Assembly (NCBI RefSeq): GCF_002798305.1
Contig: NZ_PCGR01000001.1
Coordinates: forward strand, 1-64,000
DNA from: Chryseomicrobium excrementi
Lineage (GTDB): Bacteria > Bacillota > Bacilli > Bacillales_A > Planococcaceae
Length of the DNA stretch: 64,000 nt
Direction of reading: 5' to 3'
The position numbers and the translations under genes are program-made. Under the pieces are notes generated by a model. It made no database searches. It saw only the letters and a program-made list of their open reading frames with translations, and was not told the origin of the DNA. Each line of letters begins with the position of its first letter. Within the stretch, counting starts at the first letter, position 1. Below are positions 25,255-35,951 of the stretch, piece by piece.

Positions 25255-26022
25255 ATGGTAGAAAATAAAGTAGTCTTTATCACAGGAGCCGCTCAAGGAA
25301 TTGGTTTTGAAATTGCAGAAGAGTTCTTCAAAAACGGAGCAAAAGTGGTCCTCACAGATATTAACGAAGAGAAAGTTCAAGAATCGGCTGCATCACTTGG
25401 AGGCGACAGCCTTGGTATTAAATGTGACGTTACAAGCGAAGAGGAATTGAAAGCTGCTATCGATCAAACGGTCGAAACATTCGGTCGCATCGATATCTTG
25501 ATTAATAATGCAGGCATGCAACACGTGGCGATGCTTGAAGATTTCCCTACGGAGCGATTCGAACTGTTGGTAAAAATCATGTTGACGGCGCCTTTCGTAG
25601 CAATCAAACATGCGCTTCCTCATATGCGTAAGCAAGGCTTCGGTCGTATTATCAATATGGCTTCCATCAACGGACTTGTTGGATTCGCAGGGAAAGCTGC
25701 ATACAACTCTGCGAAGCACGGTGTCATCGGTCTTACAAAAGTTGCGGCTCTAGAAACGGCTGCTGACGGTATCACGGTGAACGCCATCTGCCCAGGTTAC
25801 GTGGACACGCCACTGGTTCGCAATCAGATGCAAGACCTTGCGACGACTCGCAATGTGCCACTTGAATCTGTACTTGAAGAAGTCATTTATCCACTCGTTC
25901 CACAAAAGCGTCTACTCGATGTAAAAGAAATCGCAGATCTTGCCATGTTCATCTCAAGCGAGCAGGCAAAAGGCATGACAGGGCAAGCTGTTGTATTAGA
26001 TGGCGGGTATACAGTCCAGTAA
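25255..26022 (+). CDS. 3-hydroxybutyrate dehydrogenase (SDR family)
   Basis: A 255-residue short-chain dehydrogenase oxidising 3-hydroxybutyrate to acetoacetate with NAD. The cofactor motif TGAAQGIG is at residues 10-17, NNAG follows, and the catalytic Ser (MASINGL), Tyr and Lys (AAYNSAKHG) are intact. The GYVDTPLV segment after the active site is typical of this enzyme. It is last in the ketone-body operon and supplies the substrate for ScoAB. Confidence 0.88.
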   Translation: MVENKVVFITGAAQGIGFEIAEEFFKNGAKVVLTDINEEKVQESAASLGGDSLGIKCDVTSEEELKAAIDQTVETFGRIDILINNAGMQHVAMLEDFPTERFELLVKIMLTAPFVAIKHALPHMRKQGFGRIINMASINGLVGFAGKAAYNSAKHGVIGLTKVAALETAADGITVNAICPGYVDTPLVRNQMQDLATTRNVPLESVLEEVIYPLVPQKRLLDVKEIADLAMFISSEQAKGMTGQAVVLDGGYTVQ

Positions 26023-26036
26023 TCTGTCGATAGTAC

Positions 26037-26065
26037 TTGAACTGTCTCGCAAGTTCCGGTACAAT
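26037..26065 (+). promoter_or_regulatory. Sigma-A promoter of the leuS leader
   Basis: TTGAAC, 17 bases, TACAAT. Confidence 0.75.
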
Positions 26066-26071
26066 TACAAT

Positions 26072-26270
26072 CAATAACAGGACTGAGAGAAGGACTAGTA
26101 AGAAACCCGTGTTTCTAAAGAGAGCTGGTGGTTGGTGCAAACCAGTGGAGGCGGATTCTGAACTCACCTTTGAGTCAAACAGGCGATATGTAGTCTGTTT
26201 CGTATTCCGCGTTAAGGAATCAAGTTGAGCAGGCAACTGCTAATTTGGGTGGTACCGCGTGAGGCATATA
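26072..26270 (+). ncRNA. T-box leader of leuS (specifier CTC, Leu)
   Basis: The distal stem I part CTGGTGGTTGGTGCAAACCAG, a specifier loop with GAACTCACC giving codon CTC at 26163-26165, and the T-box GGGTGGTACCGCG at 26248-26260 are all present. It senses uncharged tRNA-Leu and allows leuS transcription when leucine is short. Confidence 0.93.
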
Positions 26271-26304
26271 CTCTCGTCCCTTTTTCAAGGGGCGAGTTTT
26301 TTTA
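26270..26304 (+). terminator. T-box-controlled terminator of leuS
   Basis: ACTCTCGTCCCTTTTTCAAG / GGGGCGAGT followed by a run of seven T. Confidence 0.9.
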
Positions 26305-26340
26305 TTGTCCAAAATGTGCCACCAACAAGGAGGAAAAATC

Positions 26341-28755
26341 ATGAGTTTTCCGCATCAGGAAATCGAGAAGAAATGGCAACAGTACTGGGATGAAAACAAA
26401 ACATTCCGCACCGAGAACGACAACTCGAAACAAAAGTTTTATGCATTAGATATGTTCCCGTATCCTTCAGGGGCTGGACTGCACGTAGGTCACCCAGAAG
26501 GTTACACGGCAACGGATATCTTAAGTCGTATGAAGCGTATGCAAGGCTACAATGTGCTTCACCCAATGGGCTGGGACGCATTTGGTCTACCTGCTGAGCA
26601 ATACGCTCTTGATACTGGAAACGACCCTGCAGAATTCACAGCACAGAACGTAGCTACGTTTAAACGTCAAATGAAAGAACTGGGCTTCTCTTATGACTGG
26701 GACCGTGAAGTCAATACAACTGATCCGAACTACTATAAATGGACACAGTGGATCTTCATTCAGCTTTACAAAAAGGGCCTTGCTTATGTCGATGAAGTGG
26801 CTGTTAACTGGTGTCCGGCACTTGGTACAGTTCTTGCGAACGAAGAAATTGTCGATGGCGTCTCTGAACGGGGTGGTCACCCTGTAGAACGTCGTCCAAT
26901 GCGTCAATGGGTTCTACGTATCACAGAATACGCAGAACGTCTACTTGATGATCTAGAAGAACTCGACTGGCCAGAGAGCATCAAAGACATGCAGCGCAAC
27001 TGGATCGGGAAATCTGAGGGAGCTGAAATCACGTTCGCAGTGGACGGAACGGAGCACAACTTCCGTGCTTTCACGACACGTCCAGATACTTTGTTCGGCG
27101 CAACGTATGCAGTCCTTGCTCCTGAACATGCACTTGTATCGTCTATCACAACAGATGAGCAGAAAGAAGCGGTCGAAGCGTATCTCGACAAAGTGAAATT
27201 GAAGAGTGACTTAGAGCGTACAGATCTTGCAAAAGAAAAAACAGGCGTCTTCACAGGTGCTTATGCAGTGAATCCCGTTTCTGGCGACAAGATGCCAATC
27301 TGGATTGCAGATTATGTATTAGCTACTTACGGAACAGGAGCTATCATGGCCGTTCCTGCTCATGACGAGCGTGATTACGAATTCGCTACAGAATTCAACT
27401 TGCCGATTAAAGAAGTTGTATCAGGTGGCGACATCTCGAAAGAAGCTTATGTTGGAGATGGTGAGCACGTTAATTCGGACTTCTTGAATGGTCTTGGTAA
27501 AGAAGAAGCCATCGCGAAGATGATTGACTGGCTAGCAGAAAAAGGTGTAGGTGAGAAGAAAATCACGTACCGTCTGCGCGACTGGTTATTCAGCCGCCAA
27601 CGCTATTGGGGCGAGCCGATTCCGGTCATCCACTGGGAAGACGGCACGATGACAACCGTTCCTGAAGATGAGCTACCGCTTGAACTTCCAAAAACGAAAG
27701 ACATCAAGCCAAGCGGAACAGGTGAGTCTCCACTTGCGAACATCGAAGAGTGGGTAAACGTTGTGCATCCTGAAACAGGAATGAAAGGACGCCGCGAGAC
27801 AAATACGATGCCTCAGTGGGCAGGTAGCTGCTGGTACTACATCCGTTACATCGATCCAGACAATAACGAAGCGATTGCAGACCCAGAGTTACTAAAACGC
27901 TGGCTGCCAGTAGATATTTATATCGGTGGCGTGGAACATGCCGTACTTCACTTGTTGTACGCGCGCTTCTGGCACAAAGTGTTATTCGATATTGGCGTGG
28001 TTCATACAAAAGAGCCGTTCCAAAAGCTCTTCAACCAAGGGATGATCTTGGGTGAAGGTAATGAAAAAATGTCGAAGTCAAAAGGCAACGTCGTCAATCC
28101 AGACGACATCGTGCGCTCGCACGGTGCAGACACACTTCGCATGTACGAAATGTTCATGGGACCATTAGAAGCTGCAGTTACATGGTCAACAAATGGTCTT
28201 GATGGTTCTCGACGCTTCTTAGATCGCATCTGGCGACTACTTGTCACAGATGAAGGTAACATCTCTACGAAAGTCCAAGAGTCTTCAGACACGACGCTTG
28301 AAAAAGTGTACCACCAGACCGTGAAGAAAGTGACAGAAGACTACGAAGGCATCCGTTTCAATACGGCGATTTCTCAGCTGATGGTCTTCATCAACGAATG
28401 CTACAAAGCAGACGTCGTGCCAAAACATTTTGTGGAAGGCTTCGTAACGATGCTGTCTCCAATTGCACCACACGTGGCAGAAGAGCTTTGGGAGAAACTT
28501 GGCCATAGCGAGTCGATCACGTATCAAGCATGGCCTACTTATGACGAAAGCAAGCTAATCGACAACGAAATCGAAATTCCGGTTCAAGTCAACGGCAAGC
28601 TTCGTGCAAAAGTGGTTATTGCAAAAGACGCAACACGCGAAGAGATGGAGCAGCTAGCTCTAGCTAACGAAACAGTTAAAGAGTGGACCGACGGCAAGGA
28701 AGTTCGCAAAGTTATTGCGATTCCTGGAAAGATGGTCAATATTGTGGTTGGGTAA
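26341..28755 (+). CDS. leuS: Leucyl-tRNA synthetase
   Basis: A class I synthetase of 804 residues, the bacterial length. The ATG at 26341 has an AAGGAGGAAAAA site; earlier in-frame codons lie in the leader. The HIGH equivalent is HVGH (48-51), the editing domain follows, and KMSKS is present (EKMSKSKGN). It is controlled by the T-box upstream. Confidence 0.98.
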   Translation: MSFPHQEIEKKWQQYWDENKTFRTENDNSKQKFYALDMFPYPSGAGLHVGHPEGYTATDILSRMKRMQGYNVLHPMGWDAFGLPAEQYALDTGNDPAEFTAQNVATFKRQMKELGFSYDWDREVNTTDPNYYKWTQWIFIQLYKKGLAYVDEVAVNWCPALGTVLANEEIVDGVSERGGHPVERRPMRQWVLRITEYAERLLDDLEELDWPESIKDMQRNWIGKSEGAEITFAVDGTEHNFRAFTTRPDTLFGATYAVLAPEHALVSSITTDEQKEAVEAYLDKVKLKSDLERTDLAKEKTGVFTGAYAVNPVSGDKMPIWIADYVLATYGTGAIMAVPAHDERDYEFATEFNLPIKEVVSGGDISKEAYVGDGEHVNSDFLNGLGKEEAIAKMIDWLAEKGVGEKKITYRLRDWLFSRQRYWGEPIPVIHWEDGTMTTVPEDELPLELPKTKDIKPSGTGESPLANIEEWVNVVHPETGMKGRRETNTMPQWAGSCWYYIRYIDPDNNEAIADPELLKRWLPVDIYIGGVEHAVLHLLYARFWHKVLFDIGVVHTKEPFQKLFNQGMILGEGNEKMSKSKGNVVNPDDIVRSHGADTLRMYEMFMGPLEAAVTWSTNGLDGSRRFLDRIWRLLVTDEGNISTKVQESSDTTLEKVYHQTVKKVTEDYEGIRFNTAISQLMVFINECYKADVVPKHFVEGFVTMLSPIAPHVAEELWEKLGHSESITYQAWPTYDESKLIDNEIEIPVQVNGKLRAKVVIAKDATREEMEQLALANETVKEWTDGKEVRKVIAIPGKMVNIVVG

Positions 28756-28758
28756 TTT

Positions 28759-28800
28759 AGAAAGTCCCTTGTGCCAATTTTGGCGCAAGGGACTTTTTGG
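28759..28800 (+). terminator. Terminator of leuS
   Basis: AAAGTCCCTTGTGCC / GGCGCAAGGGACTTT followed by TT. Confidence 0.9.
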
Positions 28801-28811
28801 TGTTTTGGAAT

Positions 28812-28941
28812 TCAATCTGATGCTTCAAGAAGGTCATGCATAATAATTGAGCTGTCATGTATAAGAAATAAAACTTTATGTTGTAGAAATCAAGTTTGAT
28901 GCTGTAGAAATCAAGTTTGATGTCGAAGAACGACCGCTCAC
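28812..28941 (-). repeat. 21-bp-period degenerate tandem repeat, array 3
   Basis: Read on the minus strand, the leader GTGAGCGGTCGTTCT (identical over 15 bases to array 1) is followed by units opening with TTTCTACAGCATC, TTTCTACAACATA and TTTCTTATACATG at about 21-base spacing, decaying further from the leader. It lies directly 3' of ytfP. Confidence 0.75.
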
Positions 28942-28950
28942 CTCTAGAGT

Positions 28951-28966
28951 GGCGTTCTACACATCT
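28951..28966 (-). repeat. Short dispersed box C, copy 1 (in the ytfP end)
   Basis: GGCGTTCTACACATCT on the plus strand. On the minus strand it supplies the last codons (Leu-Asp-Val-stop) of ytfP. Other copies are at 49131, 49710, 49831 and 62821. Confidence 0.65.
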
Positions 28967-30216
28967 AAACGAGCCGCACTCATCCCCGCCACACGACCCG
29001 TTACTAAAGCCGCGGTGATGTTGTAGCCACCAGTGTAGCCATGGATATCGAGAACCTCACCACAGAAGTACAAGCCCACTTTTTTCTTGGAAGCCATCGT
29101 CTTCGGTTCGATTTCTTTGATCGACACGCCACCACCAGTGACATAAGCTTTTTCAAGAGGTTGTGTGCCATCGACGAGCATTGAGAACGACTTCACAAGA
29201 GTGGAAAAGGCTCGCACTTTTTCAGCTGATAGCGTTTCACCACGTGCATCTTCTTCAATTCCTGCACGCTTCAACAAGAACAGCAACCAGCGTTCCGGCA
29301 CGAGACCTTTCAACGCATTCTTCACTGCTTTTTTTCCATCTTCTTTCAGCATGCGGTGAATGTGCTGGAATGCTTCTTCACCGTTCATAGCAGGAAGTGA
29401 ATCAATGCGAAGCTCTACAGGCTTACCGCCGTTCTTCTTACGTTCTTTGACGACGAATTGGCTACAGCGGAGAATCGCTGGTCCGCTCACTCCAAAGTGC
29501 GTAAACAGCATGTCCATTTGATGTGTAACAAGTGTTTTACCTTTTGCGTTATGAACAGAGACTGCAACGTCTCGAAGAGCAAGTCCTTGTAGTTCTTTCG
29601 AGCGAATGAATGGTTCTGAAGATAATACAGGAACCTCCGTTGGAAACAACTCGGTAACTGTATGACCTGCTTTTTCAGCCCACGGGTAGCCATCACCAGT
29701 AGAGCCGGTTTGGGGAACCGCTTTCCCGCCGACAGCGACGATGACCGACTTTGACAAGATTTCTGTTCCATCCTCTAAGCGAATGCCAAGAATTTTGTCA
29801 TCGTTCATCAACAACTTCGCAACTTTCGTGTGCAAGCGGACGTCTACATGCCATCGTTTCATTTCGTCGATCAAGGCATTCACGACATCCATTGCTTTAT
29901 TCGAAACAGGGAACATGCGTCCGTGGTCTTCTTCTTTTAATGGGACACCAAGCGATTCGAAAAAAGCGATGATGTCTTCGTTATTGAAAACAGAGAAAGG
30001 GCTGTATAAAAAGCGGCCGTTCCCTGGAATATGCTTGACGATTTCTTCCTGTGGTAAGCGGTTCGTGACGTTACAGCGCCCACCGCCAGAAATCGCTAAT
30101 TTTTTTCCGAGCTTCGATCCTTTTTCGATCAACAGCACGCTTTTACCTTCGGCACCGGCAGCACAAGCCGCCATGAGACCAGACGGGCCACCGCCGATTA
30201 CGATTACATCTATCAT
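28957..30216 (-). CDS. ytfP: HI0933-family FAD-dependent oxidoreductase (YtfP)
   Basis: A 419-residue flavoprotein from the ATG at 30216 ([13 protein letters not shown]). It shows an N-terminal dinucleotide-binding [10 protein letters not shown], the family block [13 protein letters not shown], and a C-terminal GGYN-containing FAD-closing region. Biochemical function is unknown for this family. The last three residues lie within dispersed repeat box C, so the natural C-terminus may have been altered by repeat insertion. It is divergent from ytgP. Confidence 0.88.
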   Translation of the reverse strand: MIDVIVIGGGPSGLMAACAAGAEGKSVLLIEKGSKLGKKLAISGGGRCNVTNRLPQEEIVKHIPGNGRFLYSPFSVFNNEDIIAFFESLGVPLKEEDHGRMFPVSNKAMDVVNALIDEMKRWHVDVRLHTKVAKLLMNDDKILGIRLEDGTEILSKSVIVAVGGKAVPQTGSTGDGYPWAEKAGHTVTELFPTEVPVLSSEPFIRSKELQGLALRDVAVSVHNAKGKTLVTHQMDMLFTHFGVSGPAILRCSQFVVKERKKNGGKPVELRIDSLPAMNGEEAFQHIHRMLKEDGKKAVKNALKGLVPERWLLFLLKRAGIEEDARGETLSAEKVRAFSTLVKSFSMLVDGTQPLEKAYVTGGGVSIKEIEPKTMASKKKVGLYFCGEVLDIHGYTGGYNITAALVTGRVAGMSAARLDV

Positions 30217-30318
30217 GAATACGTCACAATCCTTTTTTTCTTTTAGTATACAGCATTGAGCTTTTTCATGAGGAGTTGTAAACTGAAAGATAGACATTTT
30301 GCAGATGGGAAGATGATG

Positions 30319-31953
30319 ATGGCTGGAAATTTGCTTAAAGGCACAATGATTCTGACTCTCGGGCTCGTGCTTTCACGAATTCTCGGGGTTTTATATGTAA
30401 TTCCGTTTTATCAATTGATTGGGGAAGAATATGTCGTGTTGTATCAGTACGCCTATGTCCCGTATACGATTATGCTTGCGATTGCAGTCTCCGGAGTTCC
30501 TGTCGCCGTTTCGAAATTCGTGTCGAAATACAACGCGATGGGTGACTATGCTACAGGTCGTAAGCTTGTCAAATCAAGCGGAATTCTCATGCTAGTGACT
30601 GGATTTATTGGTTTTTTGATTTTATTTTTACTGGCAGAGCCACTTGCTCATGTCGTTATGAAAGAAAATGCGGATCCGACACAACCTGTGCCGTTCACAG
30701 TGAACGATGTGGCGACCGTGATCAAATATGTCAGCTTTGCAGTACTAGTAGTTCCGGCGATGAGTCTTGTTCGAGGTTTTTTCCAAGGCTATCAGCATAT
30801 GACGCCAACTGCCATTTCGCAATTGATTGAACAAATTATCCGGATTGCAGTTCTTTTAGTCGGTTCCTTTATCGTAGTAAAATTGATTGGTGGAACAGAA
30901 AAGACGGCTGTGTCGTTTGCCGTATTCGCAGCGTTTATCGGAGCGCTTGCCAGTATGGGTGTGTTGTACTGGTACTGGAAGAAACTCAAACCAGAGTTTG
31001 ATGATTTGATGATTGGAACGGGGGAGCATCAGTCTCCGAGATCTCTCAAATCGATTTATAAAGAAATGCTCATTTACACCGTGCCATTTGCCCTTGTAGG
31101 TGTAATCAATCCGTTATTCCAGTTCATTGACATGATTACATTCAACAATGCGATGGTCGCTATTGGGTACGACCAAACAACGTCCCAGACGCTTCTTGGA
31201 ATGCTCAACTTCTCGACGCACAAGTTGGTGATGATTCCAGTCATGCTAGCAATGGGATTCTCGATGACGTTGATTCCACTGATTACGACTTATTACGCAA
31301 AGGACGATGTAGGAGGACTGACGAAGTCTTTGAACCAGACGTTCCAAGTCTTATTGTTCTTAACCCTACCCGCAGCTCTTGGAATCTCTGTACTCGCGTA
31401 TGAATTTTATACGGTGTTCTACGAAGCTAGCGCCACAGGAGCAGGAGTGTTGGCAGCATATGCACCAGTCGCCATTCTATTTGCGTTGTACCCTGTTACG
31501 ACGGCGATCTTACAAGGTATCGACCAGCAAAAGTTGATCATCTTAAACTTGATGATTGGTATTTTGGTCAAGATGTTATTGAACACACCACTGATCAAAG
31601 TATTTGAAACGGACGGTGCAATCATGGCCACTTCAATAGGATATATCACGGCAATTGTATTGAACTTCCTCGTGATTCGTTATTATCTTGCATATGAGAC
31701 GAGAATGTTGTTCCGCCGAATCCTATTGATTGCGGGTCTTACGGCAGTCATGCTCATTCTAGCCTTCATTTCGAAAGAACTGTTAGAGCTCGTGTTGAAC
31801 CCAGACTCAAAACTTCAGGCACTGGTGATTATTATGATCTCAGCAGGAATAGGAGCTGCGTTCTATGGCTTCGTTAGCTTGAAGCTCGGGCTTGCGCAAC
31901 GGTTGTTTGGAGACCGTCTAACACGACTAACAAGAAAGCTAGGGATGTCTTAA
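30319..31953 (+). CDS. ytgP: Lipid II flippase of the MOP family (YtgP/MurJ)
   Basis: A 544-residue membrane protein, the same length as B. subtilis YtgP, if started at the third of three consecutive ATGs (30319, MAGNLLKGT). It has 14 predicted hydrophobic segments in the MATE/MOP pattern ([22 protein letters not shown] at the N-terminus, split here for description). It moves the lipid-linked peptidoglycan precursor across the membrane. It overlaps the next gene by one base. Confidence 0.9.
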   Translation: MAGNLLKGTMILTLGLVLSRILGVLYVIPFYQLIGEEYVVLYQYAYVPYTIMLAIAVSGVPVAVSKFVSKYNAMGDYATGRKLVKSSGILMLVTGFIGFLILFLLAEPLAHVVMKENADPTQPVPFTVNDVATVIKYVSFAVLVVPAMSLVRGFFQGYQHMTPTAISQLIEQIIRIAVLLVGSFIVVKLIGGTEKTAVSFAVFAAFIGALASMGVLYWYWKKLKPEFDDLMIGTGEHQSPRSLKSIYKEMLIYTVPFALVGVINPLFQFIDMITFNNAMVAIGYDQTTSQTLLGMLNFSTHKLVMIPVMLAMGFSMTLIPLITTYYAKDDVGGLTKSLNQTFQVLLFLTLPAALGISVLAYEFYTVFYEASATGAGVLAAYAPVAILFALYPVTTAILQGIDQQKLIILNLMIGILVKMLLNTPLIKVFETDGAIMATSIGYITAIVLNFLVIRYYLAYETRMLFRRILLIAGLTAVMLILAFISKELLELVLNPDSKLQALVIIMISAGIGAAFYGFVSLKLGLAQRLFGDRLTRLTRKLGMS

Positions 31954-32663
31954 TGCGAATTGATAAATTTCTTTCCAATATGGGAATTGGGACTCGAAAA
32001 GAAGTGAAGCAGCTGATCAAAGCGAAAGCCGTGACAGTCGATGGGAAGTTTGTAAAAGACAGTGGTCAGCAAATCAATCCAGACATTGCAGATGTTCGTG
32101 TGTATGAAGAGCAGATTGCTTACAAGCCGACCATATATCTTATGATGAACAAGCCACCAGGCGTCATCTCAGCAACTGAAGATCACCGCGATAAAACTGT
32201 AGTCGATCTGCTCGAGGATGATGTTCGCCACTACGATCTGCATCCGGTTGGTCGCTTAGATAAAGATACTGTAGGGCTCTTGCTTCTCACAAATGACGGA
32301 GATTTGACGCATCAATTGTTGTCACCGAAGAAGAAAGTGCCAAAAAAATATTACGCCCATATTGACGGTGTTGTCACAGAAGACGACGTGAAGGCTTTTG
32401 CAAACGGGGTCGAAATTGGGGAAGGCTATATTACAAAACCAGGGGAACTCCACATTTTAGAGAGTGCAGCGCTATCTAAAATCGAACTGATTATCACAGA
32501 AGGAAAGTTTCACCAAGTGAAGCGGATGTTTGAAGCCGTTGGTAAACAGGTCGTCTATTTGAAACGTTTAGAGATGGGAAATCTGAAATTAGACGAATCT
32601 CTCGCTGAAGGGGAGTACCGGGAACTAACAGAAGAGGAATTGAATGAGTTGAAACCAAAATAA
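31953..32663 (+). CDS. ytzG: RsuA-family 16S rRNA pseudouridine synthase
   Basis: 236 residues: an N-terminal S4 RNA-binding domain ([18 protein letters not shown]) followed by the pseudouridine synthase domain with the catalytic Asp in GRLDKDTVGLLLLTNDG. It probably modifies U516 of 16S rRNA. The start codon overlaps the ytgP stop (TAATG). Confidence 0.93.
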   Translation: MRIDKFLSNMGIGTRKEVKQLIKAKAVTVDGKFVKDSGQQINPDIADVRVYEEQIAYKPTIYLMMNKPPGVISATEDHRDKTVVDLLEDDVRHYDLHPVGRLDKDTVGLLLLTNDGDLTHQLLSPKKKVPKKYYAHIDGVVTEDDVKAFANGVEIGEGYITKPGELHILESAALSKIELIITEGKFHQVKRMFEAVGKQVVYLKRLEMGNLKLDESLAEGEYRELTEEELNELKPK

Positions 32664-32700
32664 AAGAGAGGTGCTCGCGATGAGCCCTCTCTTTTTCCGT
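32664..32700 (+). terminator. Terminator of ytgP-ytzG
   Basis: AGAGAGG..CCCTCTCT with an internal GCTC/GAGC pairing, followed by TTTT. Confidence 0.7.
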
Positions 32701-32712
32701 GGTGTAGGTTGT

Positions 32713-32934
32713 CTAAGATGGAATTTTAACTCGTTTGTTCGTCGTTGTCCATTTCCCTCTAACAGGGCTGATGACCAGGTCATTAAATGCAAGCACGTTC
32801 AAATCACGTTGAATCGTGCGAGGAGTGATGCCAAATTCATCGACTAAATCTTGTGTTGTCACTGTTCCGTTCTCACGGATGAACATATACATATCTTTAA
32901 TTCGATTGAGCATCCGATCAGTAGTTGGTTTCAT
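32713..32934 (-). CDS. ytzE: DeoR-type helix-turn-helix protein (YtzE)
   Basis: A 73-residue protein consisting almost only of a DeoR winged helix-turn-helix (VTTQDLVDEFGITPRTIQRD). It has no effector domain. B. subtilis has the same short protein at the corresponding place. It is divergent from pepV; targets are unknown. Confidence 0.87.
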   Translation of the reverse strand: MKPTTDRMLNRIKDMYMFIRENGTVTTQDLVDEFGITPRTIQRDLNVLAFNDLVISPVRGKWTTTNKRVKIPS

Positions 32935-33163
32935 TCGTAACCACTCCTTCTTATCGTATCCCTTGACTCGACTAGCGGACGATTTGTTAAAAACGGTTAA
33001 CTAGCTACTTTAGACATCCCCTTTATTTTCTATTCTAAAACTATCTGACAATTTCATTATAAGCCCTAATGCAACAATTTTCTAGAAAATTTGCTGATTT
33101 TACAAAACCTTAACGCATTTTCGGTGTAAAATAGAAGCATTATTCATCAAGAGGAGGCGCATT

Positions 33164-34558
33164 ATGGATTGGTACCAACGCGCTGTAGAGCGTAAAGACG
33201 AATTGATTCAAGAACTGCAACAGCTGATTTCCATTGAAAGTGTGTTAGATGAATCTGCTGCAACGGATGCCTATCCGTTTGGTCCTAAGCCAGCAGAAGC
33301 CTTACAGTTCTTATTAGAAAAAGGTCAACAAGCAGGCTTGACTATCAAAAATGTAGATCATGTAGCGGGACATATTGAGATGGGGCAAGGTGAAGAACTC
33401 ATTGGGATCCTTGGACATGTAGATGTAGTGCCAGCCGGAGATGGATGGTCTGTTCCTCCATTTGAAGGAAGAGTTGTGGGAAACAAGTTGATCGGACGCG
33501 GTGCGATTGATGATAAAGGACCCACTATGGCGGCATGGATGGCTATGAAGCTTGTGAAAGACTCCGGTATCGAACTTTCAAGACGCGTTCGACTCATTAT
33601 TGGCACGGATGAAGAAAGTGGATTTCGTTGTGTGAAACGGTATTTTGAAACGGAAGAGATGCCAACTCTCGGGTTTGCACCAGACGCTGATTTTCCAATT
33701 ATCTATGCGGAGAAGGGAATTGCTGGACTAATGTTATCCCAAGCAGCTTCCGCAGAACCGACAGATCTCATCTGGTTCCAATCAGGTGCTAGAACAAATA
33801 TGGTTCCAGATGAAGCGAATGCTTACATCGAGCGCCCTCTATCGGAAATCGAACCTGCATTTACAGCGTACCTGGAACAACATCAACTGAAGGGCCTAGC
33901 ACAAGACGTGAATGGGAACACTTCACTGATTGTCCAAGGAAAGTCCGCTCATGCGATGGAGCCGGATCATGGGGTAAACGCAGCAATCCAACTAACAAGA
34001 TTTCTAGCTACACAAAGTCTCGGAGGACAAGGCGAAGTATTTGTTCAGCTTGTAGTGGATTCCTTCGAAAAAGATTCAAGAGGAAAGATATTTGGTGGTG
34101 CATTCCGCGACGACATGTCAGGAGACACCACTTACAATGCAGGTATTTTGCGATTCACAAAAGAAGACGGTTTCAAGATTGAAATCAGCATGCGCTATTC
34201 TGTGAGCTGTCCATTTGATCAACTAATTGAATCGATTCGACAGCACTTTGACCAGCACCAAGTTCAGGTTCATGTAAAATCTAATTCGACTCCCCATTAT
34301 GTAGAAGAGTCAGATGAACTTATTCAGACGTTGTCTAAGGTCTACGAACGCCAGACTGGGGACAAAGCAGAGCTTCTCGCAATAGGTGGCGGTACTTACG
34401 CCCGCGTCTTAAAGAAAGGTGTCGCATTCGGCATGTTGTTCCCAGGAGAGCCCGATGTGGCACACCAAGCAGATGAATTTGTAGATGTTGAAAATTTACT
34501 TAAAGCAACAGCAATCTATGCAGATGCAATTGCTGAACTTGCAGGAAAGAAGGAATAG
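33164..34558 (+). CDS. pepV: Dipeptidase PepV
   Basis: An M20 family zinc dipeptidase of 464 residues. Metal ligands are visible in ILGHVDVVPAGDGW, RGAIDDKGPTMA (bridging Asp) and GTDEESGF. Length fits PepV. A TAAAAT -10 lies at 33126-33131 and the ribosome binding site is AGAGGAGG. dat follows after 3 bases. Confidence 0.94.
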   Translation: MDWYQRAVERKDELIQELQQLISIESVLDESAATDAYPFGPKPAEALQFLLEKGQQAGLTIKNVDHVAGHIEMGQGEELIGILGHVDVVPAGDGWSVPPFEGRVVGNKLIGRGAIDDKGPTMAAWMAMKLVKDSGIELSRRVRLIIGTDEESGFRCVKRYFETEEMPTLGFAPDADFPIIYAEKGIAGLMLSQAASAEPTDLIWFQSGARTNMVPDEANAYIERPLSEIEPAFTAYLEQHQLKGLAQDVNGNTSLIVQGKSAHAMEPDHGVNAAIQLTRFLATQSLGGQGEVFVQLVVDSFEKDSRGKIFGGAFRDDMSGDTTYNAGILRFTKEDGFKIEISMRYSVSCPFDQLIESIRQHFDQHQVQVHVKSNSTPHYVEESDELIQTLSKVYERQTGDKAELLAIGGGTYARVLKKGVAFGMLFPGEPDVAHQADEFVDVENLLKATAIYADAIAELAGKKE

Positions 34559-34561
34559 TAC

Positions 34562-35413
34562 ATGGAAAAAGTTTTATGGAATGATCAAATCGTAACACGT
34601 GACTCTGTACATATCAGCATCGAGGACCGTGGCTATCAGTTCGGAGACGGCATTTATGAAGTAGTAAAAGTCTATAACGGAGATGTATTCACAGCAACGG
34701 AACATATCGACCGCTTATATGCAAGTGCAGACAAAATCGGTATGGCAATTCCGTACACGAAAGATGTATTGCATCATTTGATTCATCAATTAATCGAAGC
34801 GAACGAGCTGGGAACGGGAATCGTCTACCTTCAAGTGACGCGTGGTCATTCTCCGCGTAACCATGCCTTCCCAAATCCATCAGTTGAAGCTGTTGTAACA
34901 GGCTACACACGTGAGTCTGCTCGACCAGTCCAAGACTTAGAGACAGGTGTATCCGTTTGCTTAGTGGAAGATGTGCGCTGGTTGCGTTGCGATATTAAAT
35001 CATTAAATCTATTAGGGAACGTCATGGCGAAGCAGCAAGCTGTTGAAAAAGGATGTTTCGAAGCGGTCCAACACCGTGGCGATGTCATAACAGAAGGATC
35101 TTCATCTAATGCTTATGGCATCAAGGATGGGATTTTATACACGCATCCTGTCAACAATCTGATTTTGAATGGAATCACACGTCAAGTGATCCTGGATTGC
35201 TGTAAGGAAATCGGTCTACCTGTTGTGGAAAAAGCGTTCACGGTTGCTCAAGCACTAGAGATGGACGAATTCATCGTCTCCTCTACAGGGATTGAAGTGA
35301 TGCCTGTAGTAAAAATTGAAGAGACCCAAATTGGGGATGGCACGCCAGGAGAATGGACGCGCAAGTTGCAAACGGCTTTTGAGGCAAAGCTGCCACAACA
35401 GCTCCATGTCTAA
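34562..35413 (+). CDS. dat: D-amino-acid aminotransferase
   Basis: A class IV PLP aminotransferase of 283 residues. It makes D-alanine/D-glutamate for the cell wall. The PLP lysine is Lys146 in RCDIKSLNLLGN, and the fold-type IV signature EGSSSNAYGIKDG is intact. It is tightly packed between pepV and thpR; its stop overlaps the thpR start. Confidence 0.95.
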   Translation: MEKVLWNDQIVTRDSVHISIEDRGYQFGDGIYEVVKVYNGDVFTATEHIDRLYASADKIGMAIPYTKDVLHHLIHQLIEANELGTGIVYLQVTRGHSPRNHAFPNPSVEAVVTGYTRESARPVQDLETGVSVCLVEDVRWLRCDIKSLNLLGNVMAKQQAVEKGCFEAVQHRGDVITEGSSSNAYGIKDGILYTHPVNNLILNGITRQVILDCCKEIGLPVVEKAFTVAQALEMDEFIVSSTGIEVMPVVKIEETQIGDGTPGEWTRKLQTAFEAKLPQQLHV

Positions 35414-35951
35414 CGCGCATTATTTTGTTGGCATTCAAGTGCCGACCGAAAAGCAGGAGTTCTATCAGAACATCCAGAATGAATTGGAATTAGGCGATTA
35501 TTATCGTCGTGTGACGCACCCCGCAGATTTGCATTGTACGTTGTCGTTCATTGGCGAGGTTCGGGAGGATCAACTCCAGTGGTTAAAAGAAGAACTGTCA
35601 CAGATACAACTTCCTGGCTTTACAATGAGGACGACTTCCATTAAAGGATTTGGATCAGGGAAGGTACCTCGAGTGGTGTATGCGGAAGTCGAAAATGCGG
35701 AAACGTTATCTCACTTAGAACAAGCTGTCTGGACGATTACGGAGCAGCTAGGCGCAGACCGGAAGTCACCTTACGTCCCGCATATCACTCTTGCGAAACG
35801 TGCGAAAGTACAAGATGCCATCATATTTACGGGAGCTGCAGAAGCTGATTTTCATGTAACTTCGTTTCAACTGTTCCAAGTGCATAAAGGGCAATCACCT
35901 AGCTATGAAGTGATTGCTACTTTTGCTTTGCGTAGCGAGGGTGAAAAATGA
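35406..35951 (+). CDS. thpR: RNA 2',3'-cyclic phosphodiesterase ThpR
   Basis: A 2H phosphoesterase of 181 residues (YtlP in B. subtilis). Both HxT motifs are present: HCTLSFIG (His43) and PHITLAKR (His126). I chose the ATG at 35406, which overlaps the dat stop by 8 bases. It overlaps ytlR by 4 bases (ATGA). Confidence 0.92.
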   Translation: MSNAHYFVGIQVPTEKQEFYQNIQNELELGDYYRRVTHPADLHCTLSFIGEVREDQLQWLKEELSQIQLPGFTMRTTSIKGFGSGKVPRVVYAEVENAETLSHLEQAVWTITEQLGADRKSPYVPHITLAKRAKVQDAIIFTGAAEADFHVTSFQLFQVHKGQSPSYEVIATFALRSEGEK

